64,000 nt of DNA from NCBI GenBank assembly GCA_023525715.1, contig CM042013.1, forward strand, positions 78,739,494-78,803,493, written 5' to 3'. The translations under genes and the position numbers were made by a program. How positions within the stretch are numbered: position 1 is the first letter of the stretch; every line of letters starts with the position of its first letter. Shown piece after piece: positions 1 to 11,051 of this stretch. The stretch is from Cichorium intybus (Eukaryota > Streptophyta > Magnoliopsida > Asterales > Asteraceae). The notes beneath the pieces were generated by a model. That model saw only the letters and a list, made by a program, of their open reading frames with translations. It had not been told where the DNA came from and searched no databases.

Positions 1-210
1 AAAAAAATAAATATTGATGATCTAGCTTTGCAAAAGTTTATATAAGTGACCTTAGTGACAATTTACGAAAAAAAATTAATTGAAGATATAATATTCCTAG
101 CTAACAATATGGTGACAGAGACAGCAATTTTTCAGTCATTTAAAACTTTAAATTAAAATCGCTTAAAACCTTTAAAATCTCATCAAAAAACCCTCAATTT
201 CATAGCTACC

Positions 211-3200
211 ATGGCCTTTCACGTCGCCTGCCCAATTACATGGTAATCAGTTTTCACCACCAAATTCCATTCCATTGTATATATAACACATCTCCCGCTC
301 TTTATATCTATCTAACCGTTTCTTTCTCTTGATTATAGTCGTCGAATTTGCTACTGCTCGCTAGGGTTTCCACGGGAGCTACAGAATGAAAAGGGGCAAA
401 AAGGGTTCTTGGAGGAAATTGATAGGCTGAAGGCATTTTTGGATGATCCATGGTTGATTAGAGATGGAAAGAGAACGGTACAGGTTCTTGTCCCCAAGGT
501 TGATGTTACGCCTCCTCCGCCACAGGTGATAGTGACTCCCAATGCTGTGGTTGTTGATGGAAGTTGTGAAGATGCCGCCGAGGAGATGTTATCGGCACAG
601 AATAAGCGGGCGGCGATGCAAAAGAAGGCGGCTGCCGCGTCGTTGATGGCGGAGGATTATGCTCGGAGATTTGAATCTGGAGACACGGTGGTAAGATGTT
701 TTTTCAATTGTTTTCTTTAAATTTTGTTCCGGAATATTGTGTCAGTCGAGATCCGTGTACAGAATGTGGTGGATTACTGGATTTGAGCGAGAAAAAGGCG
801 TTCGTCTTCTCTAGAATTGGGTGGTGGACATCACTGACGAGATTTTGATCTACTTTTTTTTAATCTTGCTGCATATGTGCTTGTTTCTGGTTGACTTTTG
901 GCAATAATTAGACAAGTAGGGGAAGGGGTTTACATTGAAAAGAAGCTAATAGATGCATACTTGACTACTTTTTTCATTTCTACAATTCTTTACTAAAGTC
1001 ATGTTCCAAAACTATATTTGTCCACACATAATTCATTCATTGTCAATTAAGTTTCATTTCAATGTGGCAGGCTATCTGCAGTAATTGTTTCTTGGAGGTG
1101 AATGTTAAGTTTTCATGTCATTTATAATGTTCATGAACAGTTTTTTTTTTTTTTTTTCTTTTTCCCCTTCAAATTACAATGCTTTGATAGTAAATAAATG
1201 AAAGCACAATGCTGTAGTAGAAATAAATGAAAGTGGGATGCTATAATACACAAATAAACAAAATCACATTGCTATTTATTGCATTTTGTCTCGTTTGCTT
1301 CAATCCTTGATACTTATAGTTTATACTGATAAATTTTGAAACATTAGTTAATGTAATTGACTAATTTCAATTATCAATACCATTATCTTCTAAACTATCT
1401 AAAGATTCATTAATAAGAGAATAAAAATACCATGCTTCACATCATTTCTAGACTTCAACTTTCTTGGAAAATATGTTGACCAAAAGGTCAAAACTGTACT
1501 TTCACATTGTAATGTCATTCATACGTAAAATACAGGGTGACATCAAAGATCTTGAAGGAGAAGAGCAAGTTCTCTCTAATGGCAAAGTAATGTGTCGCCT
1601 TTGTTTTTCTGGAGAAAATGAAAGAAGTATAAGAGCAAGAAAAATGCTTTCATGCAAAAATTGTAACAAGAAGTATCACAGAAGCTGTATAAAAACTTGG
1701 GCTCATGATAGAGGTACTAATTTTTCTTGTTTTTAATTCGTTACACTTCATATTATTTAGGGTAAATTTCAAAAAAGACACCAAGTTTTCAAAAAAGTTT
1801 GATTTTGACACTGTGTTATTTTTTTTCTCAATTAAGTCAGTAACTTTCCAATTTTTCTCAATTAAGTCGCTATGTTTTCAATTTTGTTTCAATCTTGACC
1901 ACTTGACCGGTCAACCCGGTTGTCAGCTGGCGTGGAATGGTGACGTGTCAGTCTTTGATGATGTGGCGCTGGCATGGCATGCTAAAATGGCAACTAAGTG
2001 TCAAAATTGAAACAAAATTGAAAACATAGTGACTTAATTGGAAAAAATTGAAAACTTAGTGACTTAATTGAAAAAAAATAATAGTGTCAAAATCGAAATT
2101 TTCTAAAAACTTAGTGTTTTTTTTGAAATTTGCCCTATTATTTATATTAAGCTTTTCTCAATTAAGTCATATGTTTTCAATTTTGTTTCAATTTTGACCA
2201 CTTGACCGGTCAACCCGGTTGTCAGCTGGCGTGGAATGGCGACGTGTCAGTCTTTGATGATGTGACGCTGACATGGCATGCTAATGTGGCACCTAAGTGT
2301 CAAAATTGAAACAAAATTGACTTAATTGGAAAAAATTGAAAACTTAGTGACTTAATTAAAAAAAAATAACAGAGTGTCAAAATCGAAATTTTCTAAAAAC
2401 CTAGTGTCTTTTTTGAAAATTTCCCTATTATTTATATTAAGCTATTAATAATTGAAATCTTGATTACAGATTTGTTTCACTGGACCTCTTGGACATGCCC
2501 TTCATGTCGAACATGCGAGGTAATTAATAATTAAAATATTATATATTTGTTTTTTAAATGGTATGATTTAAATTTACATAAAGTGAATAATTTGTTACTT
2601 TTTAGGTATGCAGAAGGACTGGTGATCCAAACAAGCTTATGTTTTGTAAAAGGTGTGATGGTGCATATCATTGTTACTGTCAACATCCTCCTCATAAGGT
2701 AAAATGTGGATTAATTAATAATTATTATCTTTTTGTTTTTATAATTATGAAAAGAGTGATGTTTTTTATTTTTATTTTATGAAAATTTTCAGAATGTTAG
2801 TAAAGGACCTTATTTGTGCCCTAAGCATACAAAGTGTCACAGCTGTGCATCTACAGTCCCAGGGAATGGTTCAAGTCTCAGGTATATGTCATTGAAGGAA
2901 TGGAATGGTACATTCACTGGAATGGAATCAAAACTGTTTATTTGTTCAATGGAATGGAATGGGACATTCTTGAAGGAATGCAATTTCTTCCGTTTGAATG
3001 ATTTTATTCCAGGATTCGAGGGTGTTCTTTTTTCCGTTCCATTATGGAATGGAATGAAAAGATATAACTTAACCAAATTATATATGTGTAATCTTAAAAA
3101 ACATAAATTCTTAAAAAAAGTTTCAAACTGTCATATTGCCTTTTAATTTCTCAATAATTAAATATAGGACACATGTTATTAATTTTGTTTGAGGTTTTGG

Positions 3201-6200
3201 GAAGTTTTTTTATTACGTTTACTCTTTGTTTGTATAATAAAATATTTGATAGTTTTAAGTAAATAATAATATAGATTAACAATAAAGTTATATCTAGATA
3301 TCATTGATATGTAAACTCATTACATTCTTATATGGGAAAATTATTTTATGTTAGTTTTTCATTTGTATAAATGAAAAATTCAAAATGTTTATAAAATAAG
3401 AATATAATTATAACTTTTATCTAGGTATCGTATATAAAATTATGTGAAAACTCATTAGATTTCTTCATGCCAACCAAACTTGATAATGCTATATAATGAC
3501 TCATCCCTTACTCCATATAATTTCCATTATTTTATCATTCCATTATATCCAATCAAACATTCCCTAATTGTTTTTTTACTATTTTTTTTACTTAATGAAC
3601 ATTATGATCATTTACTAATGATTTTTACACCATGGAAACAGATTCTTTTTTCTCATAGTTTTCTAACTTATTTGACAATTATGAATGCACTTTGCACTCT
3701 GTTTATCATCTTTTTTAAAAAAAAAAAAACGTCTTTTACATTTGCTCATTACCATTTCAACATTTTGTAGGTGGTTTCTTGGGTACACTTGTTGTGATGC
3801 TTGTGGAAGATTGTTTGTAAAGGGAAATTACTGCCCTGTTTGTTTAAAGGTAACTTTTATATCTCCAGCTTATTTATTTATTTATTTATAAATTAGCTGA
3901 TTGGTTTAAATTAATGCAGGTGTATAGAGACTCTGAATCAACTCCTATGGTTTGTTGTGATGTTTGTCAACGATGGGTGCATTGTCATTGTGATGGAATC
4001 AGGTTTTCATTCCACCTTATTATAGCATTCTACTTTGACTTTATCAATATTATAACATTCTACTTTGACTTTATCAATATTATAGCATTCTACTTTGACT
4101 TTATCAATATTATAGCATTCTACTTTGACTTTATCAATATTATAACATTCTACTTTGACTTTATCAATATTATAGCATTCTACTTTGACTTTATCAATAT
4201 TATAGCATTCTACTTTGACTTTATCAATATTATAGCATTCTACTTTGACTTTATCAATATTATCAATATCATCAAAATACAAACTTGGGAAGAATTTTCA
4301 AAGCACAAATTCTTAATAATAAAAAAGATTGAAAGTGCAATATAATTAGTTACATTTTTCAAAGTACAATGTCTTGATAGGAGTTTTGTATGTAAACTGT
4401 TGTAATTGAAAGAAATGAAAGTAAGATACTATAATAAACAAGTAAATGAAAGCGTGTTGCTATTTCTTATTTATAGCCAAAAAAGTTTATTACTTGTATA
4501 TGCGAAAAGATGAATGTCAATCTGTTTATGCCCCTTTTTCTATAAAAGTTTTTTAACTGTTAAATATTTGTGCAGTGATGAAAGGTATTTGCAATTTCAA
4601 GTGGATAATCACTTGCAGTACAGTTGTGCCACATGTCGTGGTGAATGCTACCAGGTATGAAAAAAGGAATGGAATGGCCGATTCCATTGAAAGAAATTGT
4701 CTAATGGAATGGAAAATTCTCCAAAGAATGTGATTCAAATCATTTTCTTGGTTTTCATTCCTTCATGAAATGGAACGAAAAATTCGAATATAACCCATTT
4801 TTATTTATGTAATTATTAACGACACAAATCTTTAAAAATTTCACAGTTTTAATTAAATTACAATCTATCATCTACAAGCAACTAAAAAATATTTCTTTTC
4901 GTTATAATTTTATTTCGGCTTCAACAAGCATTTATTATATTTTGCAACTAAAAATCCATTAACTATGAACAAATAATGTATTGACTATCAACTAGAGTAA
5001 AAAGTAAAAGCTATACATTGTATTTTACATATACCATAAAAAGTTCATATGAGAATCCCTCCATTCCTACATGTCAACATGACCACGGAATGTAATCACT
5101 GATTCCATTCCATTCCATTCCATCCAATCAGGTCAGGGATCTTGAAGACGCGGTCCAAGAACTCTGGAGACGAAGAGACAAAGCCGACCACGACTTAATC
5201 GCCAGCTTAAGAGCTTCAGCCGGTTTACCAACACAAGAAGAAATCTTTCAAATTTCACCTTATTCAGATTCTGATAATGATGGCCCACCATTAAAGAAAG
5301 AATACGGTCATTCTTTAAAGTTTTCCCTCAAAGGGGTAGTCGATAAATCCCCCAAAAAAACCAAAGATTCTTCAAAAAAATCTTTTAAAAAACACGGAAA
5401 AGAAAAAGGACAAAGTGATGTTCAATCAATTGGTTCCATTACAGGCGATTACAAAGATGAAGATGTGCAATCTTATAAAAATAGTGAAATCGATGGTTTT
5501 AAAAGCAAGCTTGTTAATGAGGTTTCGGGGGTTTTTAAAGATAAAATGAAAAATTATAATCAATTGGGAAATGTGGATGAAAGTGGAAAAGAGGCGGATA
5601 AATTTAAAGACATTAAAGGGCGAAAGTTGGTTATACATTTGGGTGCCAGAAATAAAAATATGACAAATTCTTCTGATGCGGAATTGTCCACTTATAACGG
5701 TATGTTGTTTTTTTTGTTGATTTTATTTTTGGTTTTTGAGAGAAAATGTTTCGGTTAAATAGTTATAGAGTAAATTACAGTTTTGGTCCCTGTGGTTTAC
5801 ACCAAATTACAGTTTTAATCTTAGTTTTGAAAATCTTGCACCGGTGGTTCCTGTGGTTTCCAAATCTTTCACTTTTCGTCCCTAGGGTTTCCAAATCTTT
5901 CATTTTTGGTCCCTCCCTCTACTACCTTTCGTGTAAACCACAGGGACCAATAGTGAAAGATTTGGACACCATAAAGTCCAAAAGTGAAAGATTTGGAAAC
6001 CACAGGGACCACCGGTGCAAGATTTTCAAAACTAGGACTAAAACTGTAATTTGGTGTAAACCACAGGGATCAAAAACCACAGGGATCAAAGCTGTAATTT
6101 ACTCATAGTTATATGGTGGGAAAAGATGGGGCTAAAATGCAAGAAACAGCAAGATATTTTCATTTATTTATATCATAGCATTCTACTTCCTTTTCTTTTT

Positions 6201-8338
6201 ATTATAGCATTTTATTTAATTTTTTTATTAGGGCATCGTACTTTCAAAAACCTACCAATTATATAGGATTGTGATTTCATTTTTTTATACGTGTATCATT
6301 TTTTATTTTATTTTTTTGCATTTTGTGGTTATAGGTGAAGACACGGTACAACAAAGACCAAAAGAAAATTATTTGGACATGCTTGCAAATTCATCTAAGC
6401 TCTCTGATGTAGAAGGTATTCATCATTATTAATTTAAAAACATTATAAGTTACAAAATTTACAAAAAACCGCATCTTTTATAATAATAATATTATTATAA
6501 ATTTACAAACGAGGTAATTAAATAACTATAAAAAGACAAGCAGACAAAAAAATGTGAAGCAAGCTTTTTTGGCTTAAATTCAATAATGAGGACGAGGAGG
6601 GCGTTTTCGTCTTTTTAACTTGACTATTGCAGGAGATGACATAATCATTATTATTAGAGTAAATTACAGTTTTGGTTCATGTGGTTTACATCAAATTACA
6701 CTTTTGGTCCTAGTTTTAAAATTCTTGCATCGGTGGTCCCTGTGGTTTTCAAATCTTTCACTTTTGGTCCCAATGGTTTACGAATCTTTCAATTTTGTTC
6801 CCTATGGTTTACACATACAATAACAGAGGAAGGGACCAAAAGTGAAAGATTTAGAAACCACAGGGACCAAAAATGAAAGGTTTGGAAACCACAGGGACCA
6901 TCGGCGCAAGATTTCCAAAACCAGGACGAAAACTGTAATTTGGTGTAAATCACAGGGACCAAACTTGTAATTTACTCTTATTATTATTATAAATTTACAA
7001 ACGGCATAATTAATTAATTCTAAAAAGACAAAATAGAAAGTGAAGCAAGCTTTCTTGTCTTAAATTCAATGATGAGGATTTTGAGGGCGTTTTCGTCTTT
7101 TTAACATACAAGAGATTGACTATATTGCAGGAGACGAAATAAACCAAGATGATGAAATTGAAATAGAAGAAAAGTCAAGAGGAAAAGGTGGAATCTTTAT
7201 AACAAATAAAAACCCAAAACAGTCTGATGTAAATATTGAGAAAACGCGTGTTTCATTTGGTAAAAGAAGTGCGAATAGGAGCGTGACACCTGGCAGTGCA
7301 AGTGAAAAGCTTAATAAGCCTTCATTGAGACTGAAATTCAAGAACCCGTATTCTGATGATCAAAGTTCCTGGGCTACCCCTGGTGAGGAAGATAAAAGTT
7401 TTGTGAAAGGTCAAAGGTCAAAGAGGAAAAGACCATTGACTTTTATGGATAAAGGAGTTGGAAATTTAAATGAAAATAAAGATAAAGATATAATGGGGGA
7501 AATGATGGACGCAAAATGGATAATTCAAAAATTGGGAAAACATTCGGTTGGAAAAATTGTAGAAGTTCATCAACCATCCAACAATTCCTGGTGAGTTTTT
7601 TATTTGCTCCTTTTTAATTAGTTATTAACATAATGATTTTAATTTGAAACTTTATTAAATTCGAGATATATTCAGGAAAGTTCTTATATTTTGACCCTAT
7701 ATTCAATTAAGCCCTAATTGTTCTTTTTATTCAAGGGAAATCTCCAATAAAGTCCCAATATTTTGGTTCAGTTTATGAAAAAAGTCCCAAATTAAAATTT
7801 ATTAACAAAAAGTCCAAAATTAATTTTTATTAACAAAAAAGGCCAGAAAACCGGCTAATACTATGACTTTTCCGAAAACTGTGCGAAAATATTATGACTT
7901 TATTGAAGATAAAACATGTAGTTTCTGTCCTTTTTTGTTAATAAAAATTAATTTGAGACTTTTTCATAAACTGAGTCAAAACATTAGGACTTTAATGAAG
8001 ATTTCCCTTTATTCAATTAAGCCCAATATTTTGTTAAATGTTTACAATTTTGGATAGTAGTTGGTTATGCTGTTTTTATATTTTTACAACTGATGATGTA
8101 TTGAGTCAAAATGTAAGGACTTAATTGAATAAAAACTGAAAATTCAACTCTAGACTGTTAAAAAGTTCAAAATGTGAGGACTTTAATGAAGTTGTATTCT
8201 TGAAGGCATAAGGGAACAATAATCGAATTCCATGAAGACACATCAACCGTATTGGTTACTTTAGATGATGGAAAAGCCATGAATGTGGATCTTGGAAAAC
8301 AAGGAATCCGTTTTGTTTCAAAGAAGCAGAGACAGTAA
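211..8338 (+). CDS. Multi-PHD-finger chromatin protein (13 exons, 758 aa)
   Basis: Likely nuclear histone-tail reader or transcriptional regulator, resembling the plant 'PHD finger family protein' group (Arabidopsis At3g08020 type, recognised from memory). Exons: 211-242, 339-690, 1536-1713, 2470-2519, 2606-2698, 2793-2881, 3771-3849, 3920-4002, 4576-4654, 5132-5699, 6335-6415, 7131-7590, 8206-8338. All junctions are GT-AG and phase is kept to the TAA at 8336. The 11-codon first exon gives MAFHVACPIT and splices into CRRICYCSLGF, the characteristic N-terminus of this family, which fixes the start. Residues 147-345 form a continuous Cys/His-rich block of several PHD-type zinc fingers (MCRLCF, CPSCRTCEVC, CCDACGRLF, CCDVCQRWVHCHC, CATCRGECY). 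Then come a Lys/Ser-rich linker and, from about residue 700, a Tudor-like tail (KIVEVH, SWHKGTI, VTLDDG). I see no disabling change. The introns carry many transposons. Very confident as a gene; substrate unknown. Confidence 0.93.
1751..2434. mobile_element. MITE with 9-bp TSD plus a truncated tandem copy (intron 3)
   Basis: The element at 1760-2135 starts GGGTAAATTTC and ends GAAATTTGCCC, an inverted terminal match that extends inward imperfectly (AAGTTTGATTTTGACACT against AGTGTCAAAATCGAAATTT). It is flanked by the perfect 9-bp repeat TATTATTTA at 1751-1759 and 2136-2144, as expected of Mutator-like elements. A second copy, about 2145-2425, lacks the left terminus but ends in the same way and is followed by a third TATTATTTA at 2426-2434. 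This points to tandem duplication of the right part rather than a second insertion. No transposase is present. Confidence 0.85.
2886..3565. repeat. GGAATGG-rich inverted repeat region (intron 6)
   Basis: The left part of the 889-bp intron 6 has several GGAATGGAATGG runs and the right part carries the complement type (TTCCATTATTTTATCATTCC). This looks like a degraded fold-back MITE. Similar sequence occurs in intron 9 (4665-5128) and in an intron of the dihydrouridine synthase gene (14540-14690), so it is a family dispersed locally. I could not define termini or a target duplication. Confidence 0.45.
4019..4269. repeat. 30-bp minisatellite, 8 units (intron 8)
   Basis: Eight head-to-tail copies of a 30-bp unit (TAGCATTCTACTTTGACTTT followed by ATCAATATTA) run from 4021 to 4260 plus a partial copy. 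Units differ only at TAGCATTC versus TAACATTC. The array begins about 18 bp after the splice donor of exon 8 (donor at 4003). Because 30 is divisible by 3, the array is open in several frames on both strands, which yields spurious 91-143 residue reading frames. Splicing around it preserves the PHD-gene phase, so it is intronic. Confidence 0.95.
4665..5128. repeat. GGAATGG/CCATTCC inverted-repeat element filling intron 9
   Basis: Intron 9 begins with GGAATGGAATGGCCGATTCC and ends with GATTCCATTCCATTCCATTC just before the splice acceptor at 5130-5131. The two arms are roughly complementary, so most of the 477-bp intron is a fold-back repeat. The right arm sits immediately upstream of the acceptor and may contribute the region before it. 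No clear target duplication was found. Confidence 0.55.
5759..6113. mobile_element. Mutator-type MITE, 337 bp, TSD ATAGTTATA (intron 10)
   Basis: The element at 5768-6104 has long inverted arms, GAGTAAATTACAGTTTTGG at the left and CTGTAATTTACTC at the right. Repeated 'ggtccctgtggttt' motifs in both orientations make almost the whole element foldable. A perfect 9-bp repeat ATAGTTATA lies at 5759-5767 and 6105-6113. A sister copy is in the next intron at 6657-6977. Non-autonomous; no coding capacity. Confidence 0.9.
6482..7140 (+). repeat. Direct duplication of the intron 11/exon 12 acceptor border
   Basis: About 150 bp is present twice. The first copy (about 6482-6650) contains the tract 'gaagcaagctttttt', then 'gagggcgttttcgtcttttt', then TTGCAG at 6627-6632 followed by GAGATGACATAAT. 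The second copy (about 6978-7140) repeats this and ends TTGCAG at 7125-7130 followed by GAGACGAAATAAACC, which is the functional exon 12 start. Use of the first acceptor would read into the MITE and stop, so it is a decoy. Confidence 0.8.
6648..6986. mobile_element. Second copy of the same MITE, 321 bp, TSD TTATTATTA (intron 11)
   Basis: The element at 6657-6977 shares GAGTAAATTACAG and TTTACTC termini and the 'tggtccctgtggtttt' arms with the copy at 5768-6104. The flanking 9-bp repeat TTATTATTA lies at 6648-6656 and 6978-6986. It lies exactly between two copies of a duplicated intron-exon border (6482-6650 and 6978-7140). Confidence 0.88.
7726..8016. mobile_element. 273-bp MITE, TSD TTTATTCAA (intron 12)
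   Basis: The element at 7735-8007 begins GGGAAATCTCCAATAAAGTC and ends GACTTTAATGAAGATTTCCC, giving inverted termini of about 20 bp with mismatches. It is flanked by a perfect 9-bp repeat TTTATTCAA at 7726-7734 and 8008-8016. A copy of the same length lies at 15069-15341 and a decayed one at about 15890-16165, so this is an abundant non-autonomous family in the region. Confidence 0.9.
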
Positions 8339-10480
8339 AAAGTAAAAAAATTGTGGTAAAAAATTACGGTGTGTTAATTGATCTTTTGTCCAGTTTCTCG
8401 TGTGTATCTAAAGAATTAAGAAATGAAATTTCGTTTTTAATTTTGTGTTTTTTTAGTTATTGTATATATGCATGCTTAGTTTGAGATTGGTTATGTTAAA
8501 TTAGCCATTCTGACATGTTTGTATGACATGACATGACATGACATGATATGATTTTTTCCAGTGATAAAGGTGGGACACGGATTTGCTTGTATGGACAAAA
8601 GACATATATGCCCTTTTCATCCTTATAAACGAATAGTCCTAGGAAGCTTAACCTCAGATACATTTGGCTTGTCCAAATATATACTCTGAGGCATGGCCAG
8701 AAGTGTTGGCCATTTATCACTTTGTTATTCAATTTTGGGTTAAATGCACACATCACGTTAAGGTCTTCATTCTAAACCCCTTACACTACCCGAATGCCCA
8801 ATTGGAGACGAGGGGTACAAGGTTCATGCTTGGCTTCTAGAAGTAATAACAAATGTTGTAGAAGGGTCTGAAGGAGATGTTACAATAGATGACACTTAGG
8901 CAGAATGTTATTATAGAGGTGGATGTGGAAGTTGGTGAAATAGAAACAAATGTGCAAGTTTAGGAAGAGATCAATTGTGTGGAAGAGATGTACGTAATTG
9001 GTTTGGAAAACCGAAACACACTAGCAGTGATCTCGATTAACAATGAAAATAATCGCAATGTACTTTTATTTGGTGTGAAAGTGCCAAAAATATTGAATAT
9101 GTTCCTATTTTTGTAACTATCGATTGAGATTTCGATAATAGTAGACGTTGGGGATGCAAAACGACGGAGAATAATACGACTAGGAAGAAAAACGAAAAAA
9201 ATACAACGTCAGTAGCGATGTGTCACACCATGTTGGATAAAAAAAAGCTACTCATCTTGTTAAGGGTTGATGCCTGCCATACGGAGGATAGAAAAGGATA
9301 CTTCAATCATTAAAATGAGTCAAAGCCAATAATAATAATTGCATGGAGTATTTCAATTTTTTCCCCTTAAGCAAATCTTAGACCAAGCCCCACCAGATGG
9401 ATGAACTTTTGATTTGGTATATTTTTTACTTATATTATTAAAGCAATATTTTGGATGTGTTGAAAACTTGATTATTGTCATTTCAAATCGATTAAGTAAT
9501 TTTTTGACTTATATTATTTAAGCAATATTTTAGAAGTGTTGGAAACTTGATTATTGCCATTTGAAATTGTGATAATTAGTTTGTAGTGCCCGAAGCTCAT
9601 GTTTTGATATTTTGGGACCAACATGTTCTTATAGAAATGATTTTTCAAAGTAATGTAGCATACCTAACTAAACAAATTATTAAACATTGCAAACATAAAT
9701 TTAAACACTCATCCAAGCAACTCCAAAATATAAAATTAGACACTTGTCACTTTTTTTTGTTCAAAAAGAGATATTATATAGAGTACGTTGTATGCTTGGT
9801 TGTGGGAAAGAAATAGAAACCTTTATTTTGGTAAGATTTCAATTTAAATTCTTTTTTGGCTATAATTATTCGTTTATTACTTCAAATTAGCAACTTTGTT
9901 TTTGCTCTATATGTCTATTTTTAAGCAACAACCAAACATTCTATCTTTTTAGTGCGAATGAAGTATAATTTATAAGATATTAGACCATTACTTTTCTCAT
10001 TCGATCTAGCATACGAGTAGCATATATTCTTGGGACTTAGGTATCGGGTTGCTATTCATAATTTATTTGATGAATGTTATCTGACTCGCTCATGTATATC
10101 TCGTTGATATACGAAAACACTGAAGACAAGTATATCTGGTTGACAGCAAACACAATGGAGAGATGAATAAATAGCAAACACATATAACAAACAAATCAAC
10201 AAACTATTTTTTTGGTCATTTAACATAAACTTGGTTTAAATTCTTTTTATAAATTTGCAAATAGAAAAAAAAACAAATGAATAAAACTGAATTCTATTTC
10301 ATTCCCTTCCAACAAAATGCTTGAGAAAATCTTCGATCTTCTGTATTTTTTTAAAGATCCATGTTCTTTCAAAAACATTTTTGGAAACCAGTAAAAGATA
10401 TCGGGGGTCTAGCTGATACAATTACATAATGCAGGGGGTCCAAATGCAAATAAATAAATCCGCTTTAAATTTACATCCAA
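8339..10480. other. Intergenic region, PHD gene 3' end to DUS promoter
   Basis: I see no intact gene. Notable contents are a short GACAT repeat at 8526-8551, and an imperfect tandem duplication of about 82-85 bp around 9420-9595 (both copies carry 'ttatattatt', 'agcaatatttt' and 'acttgattattg'). The stretch 8760-9240 is slightly more GC-rich and purine-rich and might be old gene or transposon debris, but every frame has stops and I cannot name it. Confidence 0.5.
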
Positions 10481-11051
10481 CTTCGAAGTGACTTTTGCGG
10501 CCAACCGTTCTCTCTGTCGAGGGCTCAATTCAACCACAGATTTGCTCCACGTAAAACCCTAACCCCTTAATTTCCATTCCTTTTCAGTTCTTCATTATCT
10601 TTGTTTTCAGTATCTTCCATGGTCCGATAATCCTTCGTTTTTATTTACTGCTCCACGCATTCCGTGAAATTTCGATTGCAAAATTTGCAGTCTCTAGTTG
10701 AAATCGCCGATTTCCGTTTGTAATCATTATAAATCATTGATGCTTTCGATTTTAACCAACTAAGATTCGCTACTTTGTGCTAATTGGCGGTGATTGAATG
10801 AGGGTTGGTAGTATTTTTCAATAGTGTTTTTGCCAGATGCATTGGATTTTGAAAGCGATTAATTACCTTTTACTAGCCTAGGAGTGGGATTAAGCTTTAG
10901 CAGGATTTAAGGTACTTGTTAATGAATTACTAGTAACCAACAAGAGTTAATCATATATGTATAGGTTTAGTTACTGTTGTTGCTATTAGGAAATCCTTCT
11001 TAATGCTAGTTCCATCCAATTGATAGGTTCACGAAAGTGGTGAATAGAGAG
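10481..11051 (+). promoter_or_regulatory. Probable 5' leader of the dihydrouridine synthase gene
   Basis: Between about 10480 and the start codon the sequence changes to a mixed-composition leader. It contains a telo-box-type AAACCCTAA at 10555-10563 beside CACGTA. In plants telo-boxes are common near the 5' ends of genes for translation and RNA-related functions, which fits a tRNA-modifying enzyme. A GATAG near 11025 could be the acceptor of a leader intron, but this is not certain. No sharp TATA box could be assigned. Confidence 0.4.

Noticed and set aside
409..720. Separate 103-residue protein starting at a TTG at 409
   Set aside because: It is exon 2 of the PHD gene; the true start is ATG 211 in a short first exon, supported by matching phase and a typical family N-terminus.
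4019..4269. CRISPR-like array of 30-bp repeats
   Set aside because: Units are directly adjacent with no unique spacers, and the setting is a plant intron.
3914..4345. 143-codon and 91-codon frames through the 30-bp repeats
   Set aside because: The first 30 codons are exon 8 of the PHD gene; the rest is intronic minisatellite, open only because the unit is a multiple of three.
11037..11051. GTG start for the dihydrouridine synthase
   Set aside because: Plant nuclear genes start at ATG; the first in-frame ATG is at 11052.
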